From Sphingobacterium detergens (lineage in GTDB: Bacteria; Bacteroidota; Bacteroidia; Sphingobacteriales; Sphingobacteriaceae): 64,000 nucleotides of DNA. Numbering within the stretch: the first letter of the stretch is position 1; the number at the start of each line of letters is the position of its first letter. The translations under genes were made by a program, and so were the position numbers. The notes under the pieces are model-generated. The model was not told the DNA's origin. It did not search any database and saw only the letters and a program-made list of their open reading frames with translations. The stretch is taken from the NCBI RefSeq assembly GCF_003610355.1, contig NZ_RAPY01000004.1:496001-560000 (forward strand). The letters run 5' to 3'. This document shows, one piece after another, positions 1 to 8,614 of this stretch.

Positions 1-770
1 AAAATAACGTAAAACCTACAGGTGGTAATCACGCTGTAATATTGGGGAGAGTCACTCATGCTTACACCGGTGGTAACGGATGGGCTTTTATGATTGAAGG
101 AGCGAATACAGGTAAGTATCGTTTTTATTTGGCAGATAAAAATGCTTCTAATAATCAATTACAGGTGGTTGGATCGCTAGCAGGGGAGGTCGGAAAATGG
201 GAGACTCTTGCTGTGAAATTATATAAAAAGGACGACGGTAAGCGCTACGCGAAGTTTTACGTAAATGGTGTTGCCGGCGAAGAACGAGATATTACCACTG
301 GTAGAGGAAGTTTTCAGGCACCAACAGCAAATTTCTTTGTCGGCTCGGGTAATGTATCTTCGGTTGGAACCTTTAACGGTATGGTCAATAATCTGGTATT
401 TGTCACTAAAGCGTTATCGGATGAGGAAATTCAGTCGTACAACTGTTTGGGGACAGTAGATGAAAGTACTTCTTTTTGGAGTCAAACTGCCGGATTTTGG
501 TCCATGGATGATATTGGACAGCGAACATTTAAGAACAAGGTAGCAACATCGCTGGATACAGACTTCAAGTTTCCTAATGGTAATTACACATGGAATTTGA
601 ATGCGAAGTGGAATTGTCTATCTGAACAGGAAAATGCCAAATTTTTTATAATGAACCAATATGATATCGTTCCACAAATTGCTTATTGGATGGATATCAA
701 ACCGCAGGATTCCTGGTTATTGGATGGTAAGCTTTTCTTGGATAAATATGAAATGGAATTCCTGAAATAA
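1..770 (+). CDS. LamG/concanavalin-like domain protein, 5' end outside window
   Basis: The reading frame is open from the window edge and the first apparent start is a TTG inside a coding stretch, so only the C-terminal ~255 residues are seen. The pattern of beta-strands, with motifs such as GKWETLAVKLY, FYVNGV and NNLVFVTKALSDEEIQSY, is the laminin-G/concanavalin A-like jelly roll that usually ends in 'xLsdeEI'. A further ~110 residues rich in aromatic residues follow. In Bacteroidota such domains sit in secreted or surface lipoproteins that bind glycans, often next to SusD-like genes. The signal peptide would be upstream of the window. The fold is fairly sure; the substrate is unknown. Confidence 0.7.
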   Translation, partial: NNVKPTGGNHAVILGRVTHAYTGGNGWAFMIEGANTGKYRFYLADKNASNNQLQVVGSLAGEVGKWETLAVKLYKKDDGKRYAKFYVNGVAGEERDITTGRGSFQAPTANFFVGSGNVSSVGTFNGMVNNLVFVTKALSDEEIQSYNCLGTVDESTSFWSQTAGFWSMDDIGQRTFKNKVATSLDTDFKFPNGNYTWNLNAKWNCLSEQENAKFFIMNQYDIVPQIAYWMDIKPQDSWLLDGKLFLDKYEMEFLK

Positions 771-812
771 TCTTCGATAGGATCTTCATTGTGAAATATT
801 ATTTTTAATAGT

Positions 813-838
813 CTTCCTTGGCGCTTGCGCCGAGGAAG
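813..838 (+). terminator. Hairpin after LamG-like gene
   Basis: CTTCCTTGGCGC and GCGCCGAGGAAG form a 12-bp stem with one wobble pair and a two-base centre, 43 bases after the stop codon. There is no long T tract, so it could also be an mRNA-stabilising hairpin. Confidence 0.55.
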
Positions 839-940
839 CTTTGTGAAACCCGTGTTTTGAAATCTCCGGACTAGCAAAAATGATCGATTTTAGAACCTTT
901 AATAAAGGCGTATGAAATCAAGGTTTTCTAACCAGTAGCG

Positions 941-1039
941 AAGCACAGGAAAAGCACGCTTGCAGTATACATTAAGTATCGATCAAGTATTGACTAAGTA
1001 TCACTTTAGTATTTCATACACGGTACGAAGGAAATACTT
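941..1039. repeat. Degenerate 11-bp tandem repeat array (short)
   Basis: Consecutive 11-base units run in register from 941: AAGCACAGGAA, AAGCACGCTTG, CAGTATACATT, AAGTATCGATC, AAGTATTGACT, AAGTATCACTT, TAGTATTTCAT. Two weaker units follow. The conserved part is [AT/C]AGTAT. The array lies in the 546-base gap between the LamG-like gene and the esterase, where no convincing gene was found. It has the same period as the longer array at 7887-8051 but a different consensus. Confidence 0.65.
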
Positions 1040-1316
1040 CTATTTTGCTTAATACCCAGAAATATATCCTGTTGATGTCTTTGATAAGAAATGTGCGTTT
1101 AAATACACAATTATTTTGCAGATCAGAAGGGGAAACACGCTTCCGAAATATGAAAAAACCAATCTTTATACGTTCAGTGTTGAGGTTTTTATTTAATAAT
1201 CAGCTGAAGATTTTATGGTTGTTAAGTTGTTGATAGTTATTTGGTTAAGTAATGTTAAATATACGATAATATACAGGGGATCGGGTATTTTTAGGCTAAG
1301 CAAAAATAAACACAAT

Positions 1317-2166
1317 ATGAAAGGTACTTTCGCTTACTTAATTATTTCGTCTTTTTTGATATTGATGGGTTGCCAGTCCCCAAAGGCTGACTCCGTCGAG
1401 AAAGGATCGTTAATAGATTCCTTTAAGATGACCTCTGTTAATGTCAAAGATGATTTCAATATCAAGGTTAGCTTGCCTGAGGAATACGGTACTTCGGGAA
1501 ATATTTATCCTGTCATATTCCTTTTAGATGCAAATCTGTACTTTGATACATTTGCCCAAGCGCTCCGGGATTATGCAAATGTAGGCCTAGCTCCTCAGAC
1601 CATACTTGTCGGGATCGGCTAAAGATATTCCTGCAATGGATTCATTGCGGCAGCGCGACTACACTTATCCAATAGCGAAAGCGGAATATGAAATGAGTAC
1701 AAGCGGCGGTGCGGATCAATTTTTGAGTTTTATTGAGAAGGAACTTTATGGACGGATTTCCAAATCTTATCGAATAGATAGTACAAATGTCGTACTCTAC
1801 GGACATTCTCTTGGAGGGTATTTTACTTTATATTCGTTTTTAAAAGGGGCAAGCGCTCCGCTTAGTAAGATAAATAAATTTATTGCTGCCAGTCCCTCTC
1901 TTCATTATAACGATTATTACCTACTCTCACTGACCAAGCGGTACCAAAAAAAGTCTACTCATTCCAAGAAAGTTTATATCACTTATGGGGGAATTGAAAA
2001 CACAGATGACCCAACTGGCTTAAGGCTCGAGGCGATTGCTGATACGCTTTACAAAAATATAGGGCGAGAAAACCTGGTTTTTGATATCTATTCTAATCTC
2101 GATCACATGGACACGCAGTTCCCTACATTTTTTAAGGGTTTAAACCTGTTTAATAAGAACAATTGA
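1317..2166 (+). pseudogene. Alpha/beta hydrolase (esterase D-like) lipoprotein, frameshifted
   Basis: The first part starts at ATG 1317 with a lipoprotein signal peptide whose lipobox is LMGC. It continues with typical putative-esterase (PF00756-like) strands: VSLPEEYG, YPVIFLLDANLYF, TILVGIG. It then hits TAA at 1620. The homologous continuation resumes in another frame with KDIPAMDSLRQRDYTYP, then the nucleophile elbow GHSLGGYFTLYS, and ends at 2166. The expected bases for ...VGIGYKDIP are GGCTATAAAGAT; the window has GGCTAAAGAT, so two bases are missing at a TA/AT dinucleotide. Both halves keep family features, so inactivation looks recent, or it is a sequencing error. The intact product would be a ~280-aa outer-membrane esterase related to IroE/Fes-type trilactone hydrolases; the substrate is unknown. 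Confidence 0.75.
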
Positions 2167-2299
2167 TCTCTGATACTATTAGGCGAAAAAACAATCATTC
2201 GAATAGCGTTTTCCTTTCGCAAGTTCTAAGGAACTGCGCTTAGACTGTTTATAATAGACGCGCAAAAATTGAAATCCCTGATTGGCAATAGCTCATAAG

Positions 2300-2812
2300 C
2301 TATGATGAAATTCTAGCCATTACCTGATCTCGTCGTTCTGATAATGTACCGTATACTTCAATCACAGGTATTCCGAAATCTTGAATCCAATCACGGATTA
2401 CATGATCAACCTGGTTTCTAATTTTTGGCAGTTCTATCTGATGTTTAGGTATCAGATCCGGCTCCTCAATAGGAACAAAGACAAAAAGATCAATTTCTGC
2501 AATAAGTGTCTGAGCTGTTTCATAGAAATGTGCAACATTTCTATGCGGATCAATAACATGAAGATAAGCTAAGATGTCAATTACACATCGGTCAAAGATT
2601 ACTTCGTCTCCACTTTCTAAAACCAGCTTGGCTGAATAATTAAATTGTTCAATGAAATCCTCGGGAGTGGGGACTTCTGAAAATTCATAACCTGAAAACT
2701 CCAGTTGATAATAGGGCTCTAGTTCAAGCGTATACCCCGGTAGGTTTTCCAGAAGTTCTTCCGCCAATGTTGTTTTGCCAACTTTGTGTGCTCCAAAAAT
2801 TGCAATTCTCAT
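2300..2812 (-). CDS. Small P-loop NTPase, nucleoside-kinase-like
   Basis: The 170-aa product opens with MRIAIFGAHKVGKTT, a clear Walker A motif at residues 7-15. A later VIFDRCVIDILAYL segment, with the DR pair, resembles the nucleoside/NMP-kinase and AAA_28 families. No signal peptide or membrane segment is seen. It stands alone between the esterase and the HxlR regulator. Such proteins are annotated as AAA-family ATPases without a known substrate, so a kinase acting on a small metabolite is only an inference. Confidence 0.7.
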   Translation of the reverse strand: MRIAIFGAHKVGKTTLAEELLENLPGYTLELEPYYQLEFSGYEFSEVPTPEDFIEQFNYSAKLVLESGDEVIFDRCVIDILAYLHVIDPHRNVAHFYETAQTLIAEIDLFVFVPIEEPDLIPKHQIELPKIRNQVDHVIRDWIQDFGIPVIEVYGTLSERRDQVMARISS

Positions 2813-2960
2813 ATTTCAGTTTATTTTCCAATTGTTCATTACCCATCATGTAATTAGCGCAAGAAAATGGAAGACCCAATTAATGAATAAAGTTTAATGA
2901 AATGAGTAATAAAACTAACTAAAGGTATAAAAGAATGGGATTTATATTTTAGAGACTATA

Positions 2961-3284
2961 TTATAGATCCACATTTTCCTCTCCCCATTTATATAAATTT
3001 AAAATAATAGGCTGCAGTTTTTTTCCTTTTTCAGTTAGGGAATACTCTACGGTTGGCGGAATAGTAGCAAAAGCTTCTCTTCTAATAATGTTAGCACCCT
3101 CTAATTTTTTTAATTCTTTTACCAACATACGCGTATTGATATTGGGAATGTTACGTTCAAGCTCTTTAAAACGTTTCGTGCCATCAAATAAAACATATAT
3201 GATAGGAATGGCCCATTTACCTCCCAAAATATCTAACACATCTTTCAATACACATTTAAATTCAATTTTTACATTTTTTTTCAT
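2961..3284 (-). CDS. HxlR-family winged-helix transcriptional regulator
   Basis: The 107-aa protein is full length for the family. It has the N-terminal Cys (C11) followed by VLDILGGKWAIPIIYVL, the recognition region RFKELERNIPNINTRMLVKELKKLE and a wing ending in VEYSLTEKGKKL. HxlR/YodB/HypR regulators often sense electrophiles or oxidants through that Cys. It is divergent from the isochorismatase-pirin genes with a 125-bp gap holding an inverted repeat (3348-3366), so it most likely controls those genes and itself. Confidence 0.9.
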   Translation of the reverse strand: MKKNVKIEFKCVLKDVLDILGGKWAIPIIYVLFDGTKRFKELERNIPNINTRMLVKELKKLEGANIIRREAFATIPPTVEYSLTEKGKKLQPIILNLYKWGEENVDL

Positions 3285-3347
3285 TTGCTGGAGGTTTTGT
3301 ATTTGTTCAATGCTTTACTTTTTGTCTATACTGTACATAAATGTAAC

Positions 3348-3366
3348 TACTTGCAAATGTAAAGTA
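3348..3366. promoter_or_regulatory. Candidate HxlR operator
   Basis: TACTT-N9-AAGTA is an inverted repeat in the divergent intergenic region, 44 bases before the isochorismatase start. It resembles the TACT...AGTA half-sites reported for YodB-type HxlR regulators. Assignment is inferred from position and symmetry. Confidence 0.45.
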
Positions 3367-3409
3367 TTAGAAGTAATTTAGAAAATGAAACAAATAAAAT
3401 CTCCAAAGA

Positions 3410-4009
3410 ATGAAGAAATTTACAAAAGATGATACCATTATCTTATTAATCGACCATCAGGTCGGTACGCTGGGATGGTCAGTAAACCGTCCAAAAGAAA
3501 TGATCATAAGTCGGACCATTGCTCTGGCTAAGCTAGGTAAAGCATTGGGTATCCCAATTGTTTTAACGAGTAGCCAAGAAACACTTGCTCAAGGGTTATT
3601 ATTAACGGAATTACAGGAAATTTTACCTGAGGAATACGCAAATCGTATAAAAAGAGAGGGGATAACAAATGCATGGAATGACGAGAGCTACAGAGAAGCC
3701 GTATTGAAAGCTGCGGGTGAGAGAAAAAATGTAATTATGGCTGGACTTACCCATGATGTATGTATCGTTTTTCCTTCTCGTTCTATGGTGGAAGTAGGAT
3801 TTGATGTACAGGTTGTGATTGACGCAGGCGGATCGCCCACTCAAATTGCAGATGACATAGCACAACAAACCTGGGAGAAGGGGGGGGGTCGTACAACAAC
3901 GATTAATCAGCTTGTGGGTGAATTGATAGATAGCTGGGCAACGGAAGATGGTCAGAAGGCTGTACAGATCGTTTATGAAGAGGTTATGTCTAAGATTGGC
4001 AAATTTTAA
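3410..4009 (+). CDS. Isochorismatase-family cysteine hydrolase (YcaC-like)
   Basis: The 199-aa protein carries the family triad: Asp15 in LLIDHQ, Lys81 in NRIKREG and Cys118 in GLTHDVC. The spacing and the 'IDAGGSPTQIADDIAQQ' region match the YcaC-like branch rather than true isochorismatases. These enzymes hydrolyse amide or imide bonds; the substrate here is unknown. The gene begins a cluster (isochorismatase-like, pirin, cupin) divergent from an HxlR regulator, a grouping typical of electrophile or xenobiotic response in Bacteroidota. The pirin gene starts 15 bases after its stop. Confidence 0.85.
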   Translation: MKKFTKDDTIILLIDHQVGTLGWSVNRPKEMIISRTIALAKLGKALGIPIVLTSSQETLAQGLLLTELQEILPEEYANRIKREGITNAWNDESYREAVLKAAGERKNVIMAGLTHDVCIVFPSRSMVEVGFDVQVVIDAGGSPTQIADDIAQQTWEKGGGRTTTINQLVGELIDSWATEDGQKAVQIVYEEVMSKIGKF

Positions 4010-4023
4010 ATTGAAAACAGAAG

Positions 4024-4752
4024 ATGTTAAAAAAGATAGATAACTCAAAAAAATCAGGGAACCAGCATATATCCATATTATATCCGGGCCTAGAACTTAC
4101 TGATCATGACACTGGCTATTATACTATAGGACGGATTGATCAGGCACATATCCATGGTGGGGCGTTGATCAAAATGCACCCACATGTAAATGATGATATT
4201 CTTTCCTATTTCCGTTCTGGAAAAGTGAAACATACTGACTCAGAAGGGTTCATTGAGTATATTACTCCTACGAAACTGATGTTGATGAAAGCAGGAAAGC
4301 TTTTTTATCATGAAGAAGCGGTATTGGAAGAACAGGAAGGTTTGCAGATATTCATCCGTCCTGGTGAGAAAGACTCAAAACCAGAAGTTATTTTTCAAGA
4401 ATTGGAAGAAGTACACAGTATAAATGAATGGCGTTTGATTGCGTCTCCTGAAAAGGAAAAAACTTCTTTAACACTCAGTAGTCAGACATGGATTTATGAT
4501 ATGCAGATTACTCCCGGAAAAACATTTAAACTCCCGCAAGATGTTAATGAGGATTATCATTGTCTACTGTATGTTTTTCAAGGCAGTATAACAGTAAATG
4601 GTAACATCGGATTAGGCAAAGGTGAAAGTCTTTTTATAAAAGATGAAAACATTAGCTTTGAAACCAGTGACAGAGCTGAATTAGTTCTGTTTGTTACAAA
4701 TACGAAATCACCGTATTATGATGGTGGAATGTACAGTGGAAATCAAAAATAA
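4024..4752 (+). CDS. Pirin-family bicupin protein
   Basis: The 242-aa product has the pirin N-terminal signature GGALIKMHPHVNDDILSYFRSG, including the metal-binding histidines, then KLMLMKAGKLFYHEE and IFIRPGEKDSKPEV, and a second cupin half. Bacterial pirins include quercetinases and redox-linked proteins. It follows the hydrolase gene by 15 bases, so the two are co-transcribed, probably under the HxlR regulator. The function in this organism is not known. Confidence 0.85.
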   Translation: MLKKIDNSKKSGNQHISILYPGLELTDHDTGYYTIGRIDQAHIHGGALIKMHPHVNDDILSYFRSGKVKHTDSEGFIEYITPTKLMLMKAGKLFYHEEAVLEEQEGLQIFIRPGEKDSKPEVIFQELEEVHSINEWRLIASPEKEKTSLTLSSQTWIYDMQITPGKTFKLPQDVNEDYHCLLYVFQGSITVNGNIGLGKGESLFIKDENISFETSDRAELVLFVTNTKSPYYDGGMYSGNQK

Positions 4753-4979
4753 ACCTTTAATGAAATATAATATTATTTAAAGGGTTGATTTTAAAAAGGA
4801 CAGATCGTATTCAGTAAGCTACTTGAGTATAAGGATATTCTGAAGTATTTTGGGATTTTCATATAAAACGAGTAAAAATAACCTCATTTTTCATTTTGTG
4901 CAGTAAAGAGGGATATGTAATCCTTCAAAAAACAATATTCCGATCAAATAATTAAAGGTTTAATAAAAACAACAAAATA

Positions 4980-5486
4980 ATGGCAGACAAAACTTATCCT
5001 AAAAATATTATGGTTACCAGTCCAGAAAAAGGGGAACGTGTAGGGGTCATGGGGGATAACTACCGTATAGTTGTTTCCGGTAAAGATACTGATGGCCAAT
5101 ATGCAATTATAGACATGATAGTTCCTCCGGGTGGTGGACCGACACCGCATTCGCATCCTGATATTCACGAAACATTTTTTGTAACGGAAGGGGAACTGCT
5201 CTACAAAACAGAATTAGGGCACTCAATCGTTAATGTCGGTGGTTTTGTAGATATTCCAAAAGGTGGAGCTGTCCACTGTTTTAAAAATGTCTCTGAGAGA
5301 AACGCACGCGTAATTTGTACTGTTACTCCGGCGGGATTGGAGGAGTTTTTCAAGGAATTGGGGGCGTCTGTTCAAGCGGAGGAATTTTTACCAGTTCCGG
5401 AACTGACACCTGAATTTGTGAAACATCTTGAAAATCTCAATAAAAAATATGGACAAATTTCATTTGCTCCTGATTATCTGGACTGA
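4980..5486 (+). CDS. Cupin domain protein
   Basis: This 168-aa protein has a single cupin barrel. Motif 1 is PPGGGPTPHSHPDIHETFFVTEG (about residues 50-72) with three His and one Glu as metal ligands. Motif 2 is DIPKGGAVHCFKNVS. It lies 227 bases after the pirin gene, so it may have its own promoter. Small cupins of this form are dioxygenases, isomerases or binding proteins; none can be chosen from sequence. Confidence 0.85.
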   Translation: MADKTYPKNIMVTSPEKGERVGVMGDNYRIVVSGKDTDGQYAIIDMIVPPGGGPTPHSHPDIHETFFVTEGELLYKTELGHSIVNVGGFVDIPKGGAVHCFKNVSERNARVICTVTPAGLEEFFKELGASVQAEEFLPVPELTPEFVKHLENLNKKYGQISFAPDYLD

Positions 5487-5579
5487 TATCCGAAGGAAGT
5501 AAATCAGATATAAGAATGATAAATAACAGTAATTGGAGGTATAGGTTATAAATATCACTTTAAAATCAAATGCTGGTAA

Positions 5580-5885
5580 ATATATATCCAAGAGGAAGAC
5601 AAAACCAAAAAGAAGAATATTTTAGGAGTAGGCCGTAATTCAGAAACCTTACAAAACGTAATAAATATTCTTAACGAACATGGATATGATACTTATGGCA
5701 AAAGCATAAATGAAAGTGCTTTGGAGGTATTTTGCAAATTTGATTTTGATGGTGTATTACTTGATGTCGATGTAGGATCTCAAAGGAGGGAAATTCTTAT
5801 TCCTACTTTTATAAAAAGGGATCCAGGTACTTTCCAGTTTTTTGGATTAGGTAGCACCGAGATGAAGATGGAAATTAAACAATAA
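5580..5885 (+). pseudogene. Small receiver-like protein without a start codon
   Basis: An open frame follows a TAA at 5577 and ends at 5885. It encodes KKNILGVGRNSETLQNVINI, then FDFDGVLLDVDVGSQRRE and FIKRDPGTFQFFG. The alternation of strands and helices resembles the ~90-aa receiver-like 'ILVVGRN' proteins that are common beside HxlR- and cupin-type genes in Bacteroidota. No ATG, GTG or TTG is present before the conserved part. It may be a relic, or may use an unusual start such as ATA or ATC. Confidence 0.45.
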
Positions 5886-5901
5886 CAGATATTGACTACT
5901 A

Positions 5902-6144
5902 ATGGTAACATTTAATAATATGGAAACTAAGGAATATTCGAAAAATAAAAACATTACAATACTTTGGACACCATCAAAGTGTATACATGCGGGTATCTGT
6001 GTGAAATCTTTGCCAGAAGTTTACCATCCGAAAGAGACACCTTGGATAACCCCTGAGGGAGCAAGTGTGGAGAAACTCAAAGAACAAATAGATAAGTGCC
6101 CTACGGGCGCTTTAGGATATAGGATAGACAAGAATACTGGATAA
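5902..6144 (+). CDS. Divergent 4Fe-4S mono-cluster protein
   Basis: The 80-aa protein (74 aa if the second ATG at 5920 is used) matches the Fer4_19 type: ITILWTPSKCIHAGICVKSLPEVY, a PWITPEGA turn, then IDKCPTGALGYR. The cysteines fit a single 4Fe-4S cluster. It starts 16 bases after the receiver-like relic. The family acts as a small electron carrier, often beside oxidoreductases; none is present here. Confidence 0.85.
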   Translation: MVTFNNMETKEYSKNKNITILWTPSKCIHAGICVKSLPEVYHPKETPWITPEGASVEKLKEQIDKCPTGALGYRIDKNTG

Positions 6145-6721
6145 ATCATGAGATTTTTTTATGATATCGATCTATCATCAATATATTCTGCAACCATAGC
6201 ATAATCATCAACCTACCGGCCATCCCAATAGCCAGTCCACCAATGTCGATTGTTGTACAATCTTGGTTCTTCCTAAGACTACGGAATGCTATTTTCAAAT
6301 AACTAGTTATCATAATAATCTAAGTCGTTAAACCGATTTATACGAATTTAAACTGTCTATGGATACTCAAACCTCTTTTTTTTTGGGTTAAATGATTTGT
6401 ATCCAGTGTGTTGTATCTGTTGGTGCATGATCAGCTGCGGACATTTTTTTTCTGAAACCGAACATCGTTGTTAGTGGTGAGGGGCCTCTACAAAGAAATC
6501 CATACGCTTACTGAGATACCTACCATTTACGATATATTTACAAAGTTTACATTTTTATTTACCTTCCAAATTCCTCCCACTGAAAGATTCCAAAGTAAAT
6601 TTGTTGCATCAAATGGATGTGAACAATAAAAATATTTTAAAGTTTGCTGAACAATGGAAAGCACAACTGCACTGAGAGTTATAAGAACTTTGCAGCTATT
6701 ATCATATTAAACAAATAAATT
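6145..6721. other. Intergenic stretch, no gene recognised
   Basis: 577 bases with frequent stops in all frames. No tRNA, hairpin terminator or recognisable gene remnant was seen. The promoter of the propeller lipoprotein presumably lies at its right end. Confidence 0.5.
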
Positions 6722-7747
6722 ATGAAACAGGTACACGTTTATGTATTGCTCTTGGTTTTTAGCATCTCCTGTGGACAAAACCAGACAAAACCACCACAAG
6801 ATAATATTAGTAAAGGACACTACTCCGAGTCTCAATTTAAAGAAGTGGTTGCCTCAAAGGTGCCTATGAGTATGGTTCGGAATGTAAAGAAAGATCGGGA
6901 CGGAAATATTTTGATCGCTTCTTACTTAGGTGTGTTTCGGTACGATGGAATATCTTTTACCAATCTAACAAGTGAAATAATTTCGCCTAGATTCGCTAGC
7001 TTCTGGGATGTTCTGGAAGATCGAAAAGGAAATCTTTGGTTTGGCACTAAGGATTCAGGTGTTTATTATTACAATGGTAAATCCTATCTGCATTTTACAA
7101 CAAAGGATGGACTTGGCAGTAATTCAGCGCTTCATATTTATGAAGATAAAGCCGGTAATATTTGGTTTGGAACCAAAGGTGGTGCAAGTCGTTATGATGG
7201 GAGGTCCTTTCGGAATTTTACAACGAAAGACGGACTGCCAAATAACGATATTAATGCTATTATGGAAGACAAAAATGGCAAATTATGGTTTGGAACAAGA
7301 GGTGAGGCCTGCTATTATGACGGAAAGAAATTTACCGTTTTCAAAAACAAGGACGGTAAACCTTTTTACAACGTTTGGTCAATAATAGAAGATAAAAAGG
7401 GAAATATTTGGTTCGGCGACGCTGATGGCCTTTGGCGTTACAATAGCAAAACCTATACTAAGGTATCACAACGGGGGGCATATGCTATAGTCGAAGATAA
7501 AAAGGGGAATATCTGGACTACAGGTGAAATAAATCCGAAAGTCTGGGCACTTTCACGTTATGATGTAAAGTCCCTGTACAATCAAGTGCCCAGGGTAACC
7601 GAAATTAAGTCGGGAGGAAGAATGGATTTTTTGGGTATATTGGAGGCTAACGATGGAAGCATTTGGTTTGGATCTGGATCTGCAGTGCATCGTTATGACG
7701 GAAAGACCATCACGGACTTTAAAGGCAATGACGGGCAGAAAAACTAA
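6722..7747 (+). CDS. Beta-propeller (Reg_prop) lipoprotein
   Basis: The 341-aa product has a lipoprotein signal peptide with lipobox SISC (Cys17). It then has about seven repeats of the form EDKxGNIWFGTxxGxxRYDGxxFxxFTxxDGL, the two-component regulator propeller (PF07494). In hybrid two-component systems this domain senses ligands in the periplasm, but here no transmembrane, kinase or DNA-binding part follows. The protein is therefore a free-standing lipid-anchored propeller. The start is the only ATG that gives the signal peptide. Confidence 0.85.
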   Translation: MKQVHVYVLLLVFSISCGQNQTKPPQDNISKGHYSESQFKEVVASKVPMSMVRNVKKDRDGNILIASYLGVFRYDGISFTNLTSEIISPRFASFWDVLEDRKGNLWFGTKDSGVYYYNGKSYLHFTTKDGLGSNSALHIYEDKAGNIWFGTKGGASRYDGRSFRNFTTKDGLPNNDINAIMEDKNGKLWFGTRGEACYYDGKKFTVFKNKDGKPFYNVWSIIEDKKGNIWFGDADGLWRYNSKTYTKVSQRGAYAIVEDKKGNIWTTGEINPKVWALSRYDVKSLYNQVPRVTEIKSGGRMDFLGILEANDGSIWFGSGSAVHRYDGKTITDFKGNDGQKN

Positions 7748-7886
7748 CCCGGAACTGTTATTTCCAGTCTTCTCTTCAATGTTTAATACCGTCTATTCGG
7801 ATATTCTTGTCGCTTCGCTTGGGACAACACACTACTTAGCTTGCTATTTCTTTGCCTTTTGAAGCCTATTTTATTGCCGTTATACC

Positions 7887-8051
7887 AAAGAAACACCAAA
7901 GCAATACCAAAGCAGAAGCAAACCAGGACCCTAGAAAGACCGAAGAAATGGCCTAGAATAAGCAATAAATAACCAAAGAATCACCAATAAATAAGCAAAG
8001 AAATAGCAAAGAAATAGCAACAAATAACCAAAGGATAAGCAAAGAAATACT
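7887..8051. repeat. Array of 15 degenerate 11-bp tandem repeats
   Basis: From 7887 the sequence divides without gaps into fifteen 11-base units. Examples are AAAGAAACACC, AAAGCAATACC, GAAGAAATGGC, AATAAATAACC, AAAGAAATAGC (twice, identical and adjacent) and AAAGGATAAGC. The consensus is AAAGAAATAVC and most units end in CC or GC. The array lies in the 358-base gap between two convergent genes and has no open frame. It is not a CRISPR, since there are no spacers. One helical turn is about 10.5 bp, so the units would be roughly in phase. Confidence 0.85.
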
Positions 8052-8105
8052 GCTGTTTTATTCTGGAATTGCTCCACTTCGCTTTATTTTCAAAGTCGAC
8101 GTTAG

Positions 8106-8540
8106 TTATTTATTCTCATTGAATAACTTTAATCTTTCAATTCCATTCAGAATACCACCTTTAATCATATTTCCGTATCCATCGTCAGATAATCTGTCAG
8201 TGAACGAAAGTGCTAATTGATAATTTTTACTCGCACGCTCAATATCGCCTAAATCTTCATAACATTTACCAATATTCAAATAAAGTGAGGGGTAAGCCCC
8301 GCTAACCGTATCGTCATTTATTTTCAAGGCTAAATTTAACGCTGTCTCATCCCATTTCAATTTGTCCGCAACACTTTTTTGATGCCTTGCCACATAATGA
8401 GATGCGATAAATCTTTCAAAATCATTTGTTGCTTCGTTCCAAGCCTGCATAAATAGTTTACTTGCCTCTTCTGGTCTGCCCTCAATGTCCATACCTTGAA
8501 TACAAAGTATAATAACGTGGTTATTTGGGTCAAAATGCAT
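8106..8540 (-). CDS. TPR-containing protein
   Basis: The 144-aa protein contains helix pairs of TPR type: EEASKLFMQAWNEATNDFE, SLYLNIGKCYEDLGDIERA and KNYQLALSF. The conserved opening HFDPNNHVIILCIQGMD recurs in a Bacteroidota family sometimes mislabelled as an rRNA methyltransferase; no methyltransferase motif is present. It lies 74 bases downstream of the Crp/Fnr-type regulator on the same strand and may be co-transcribed with it. It is likely a cytoplasmic scaffold; the partner is unknown. Confidence 0.75.
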   Translation of the reverse strand: MHFDPNNHVIILCIQGMDIEGRPEEASKLFMQAWNEATNDFERFIASHYVARHQKSVADKLKWDETALNLALKINDDTVSGAYPSLYLNIGKCYEDLGDIERASKNYQLALSFTDRLSDDGYGNMIKGGILNGIERLKLFNENK

Positions 8541-8614
8541 ATAATTTAGTCTAAAATGTGTACAAGCAAAATTAAAGCATGAAAACTTGAGATACTTTGA
8601 TATAAGTCAAAAAA

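Noticed and set aside
1045-1233. 62-codon frame upstream of the esterase
   Set aside because: No family, no continuity with neighbours and low-complexity composition; likely noncoding.
7887-8051. Possible CRISPR array
   Set aside because: Units are 11 bases, contiguous and degenerate, with no spacers and no cas genes nearby.
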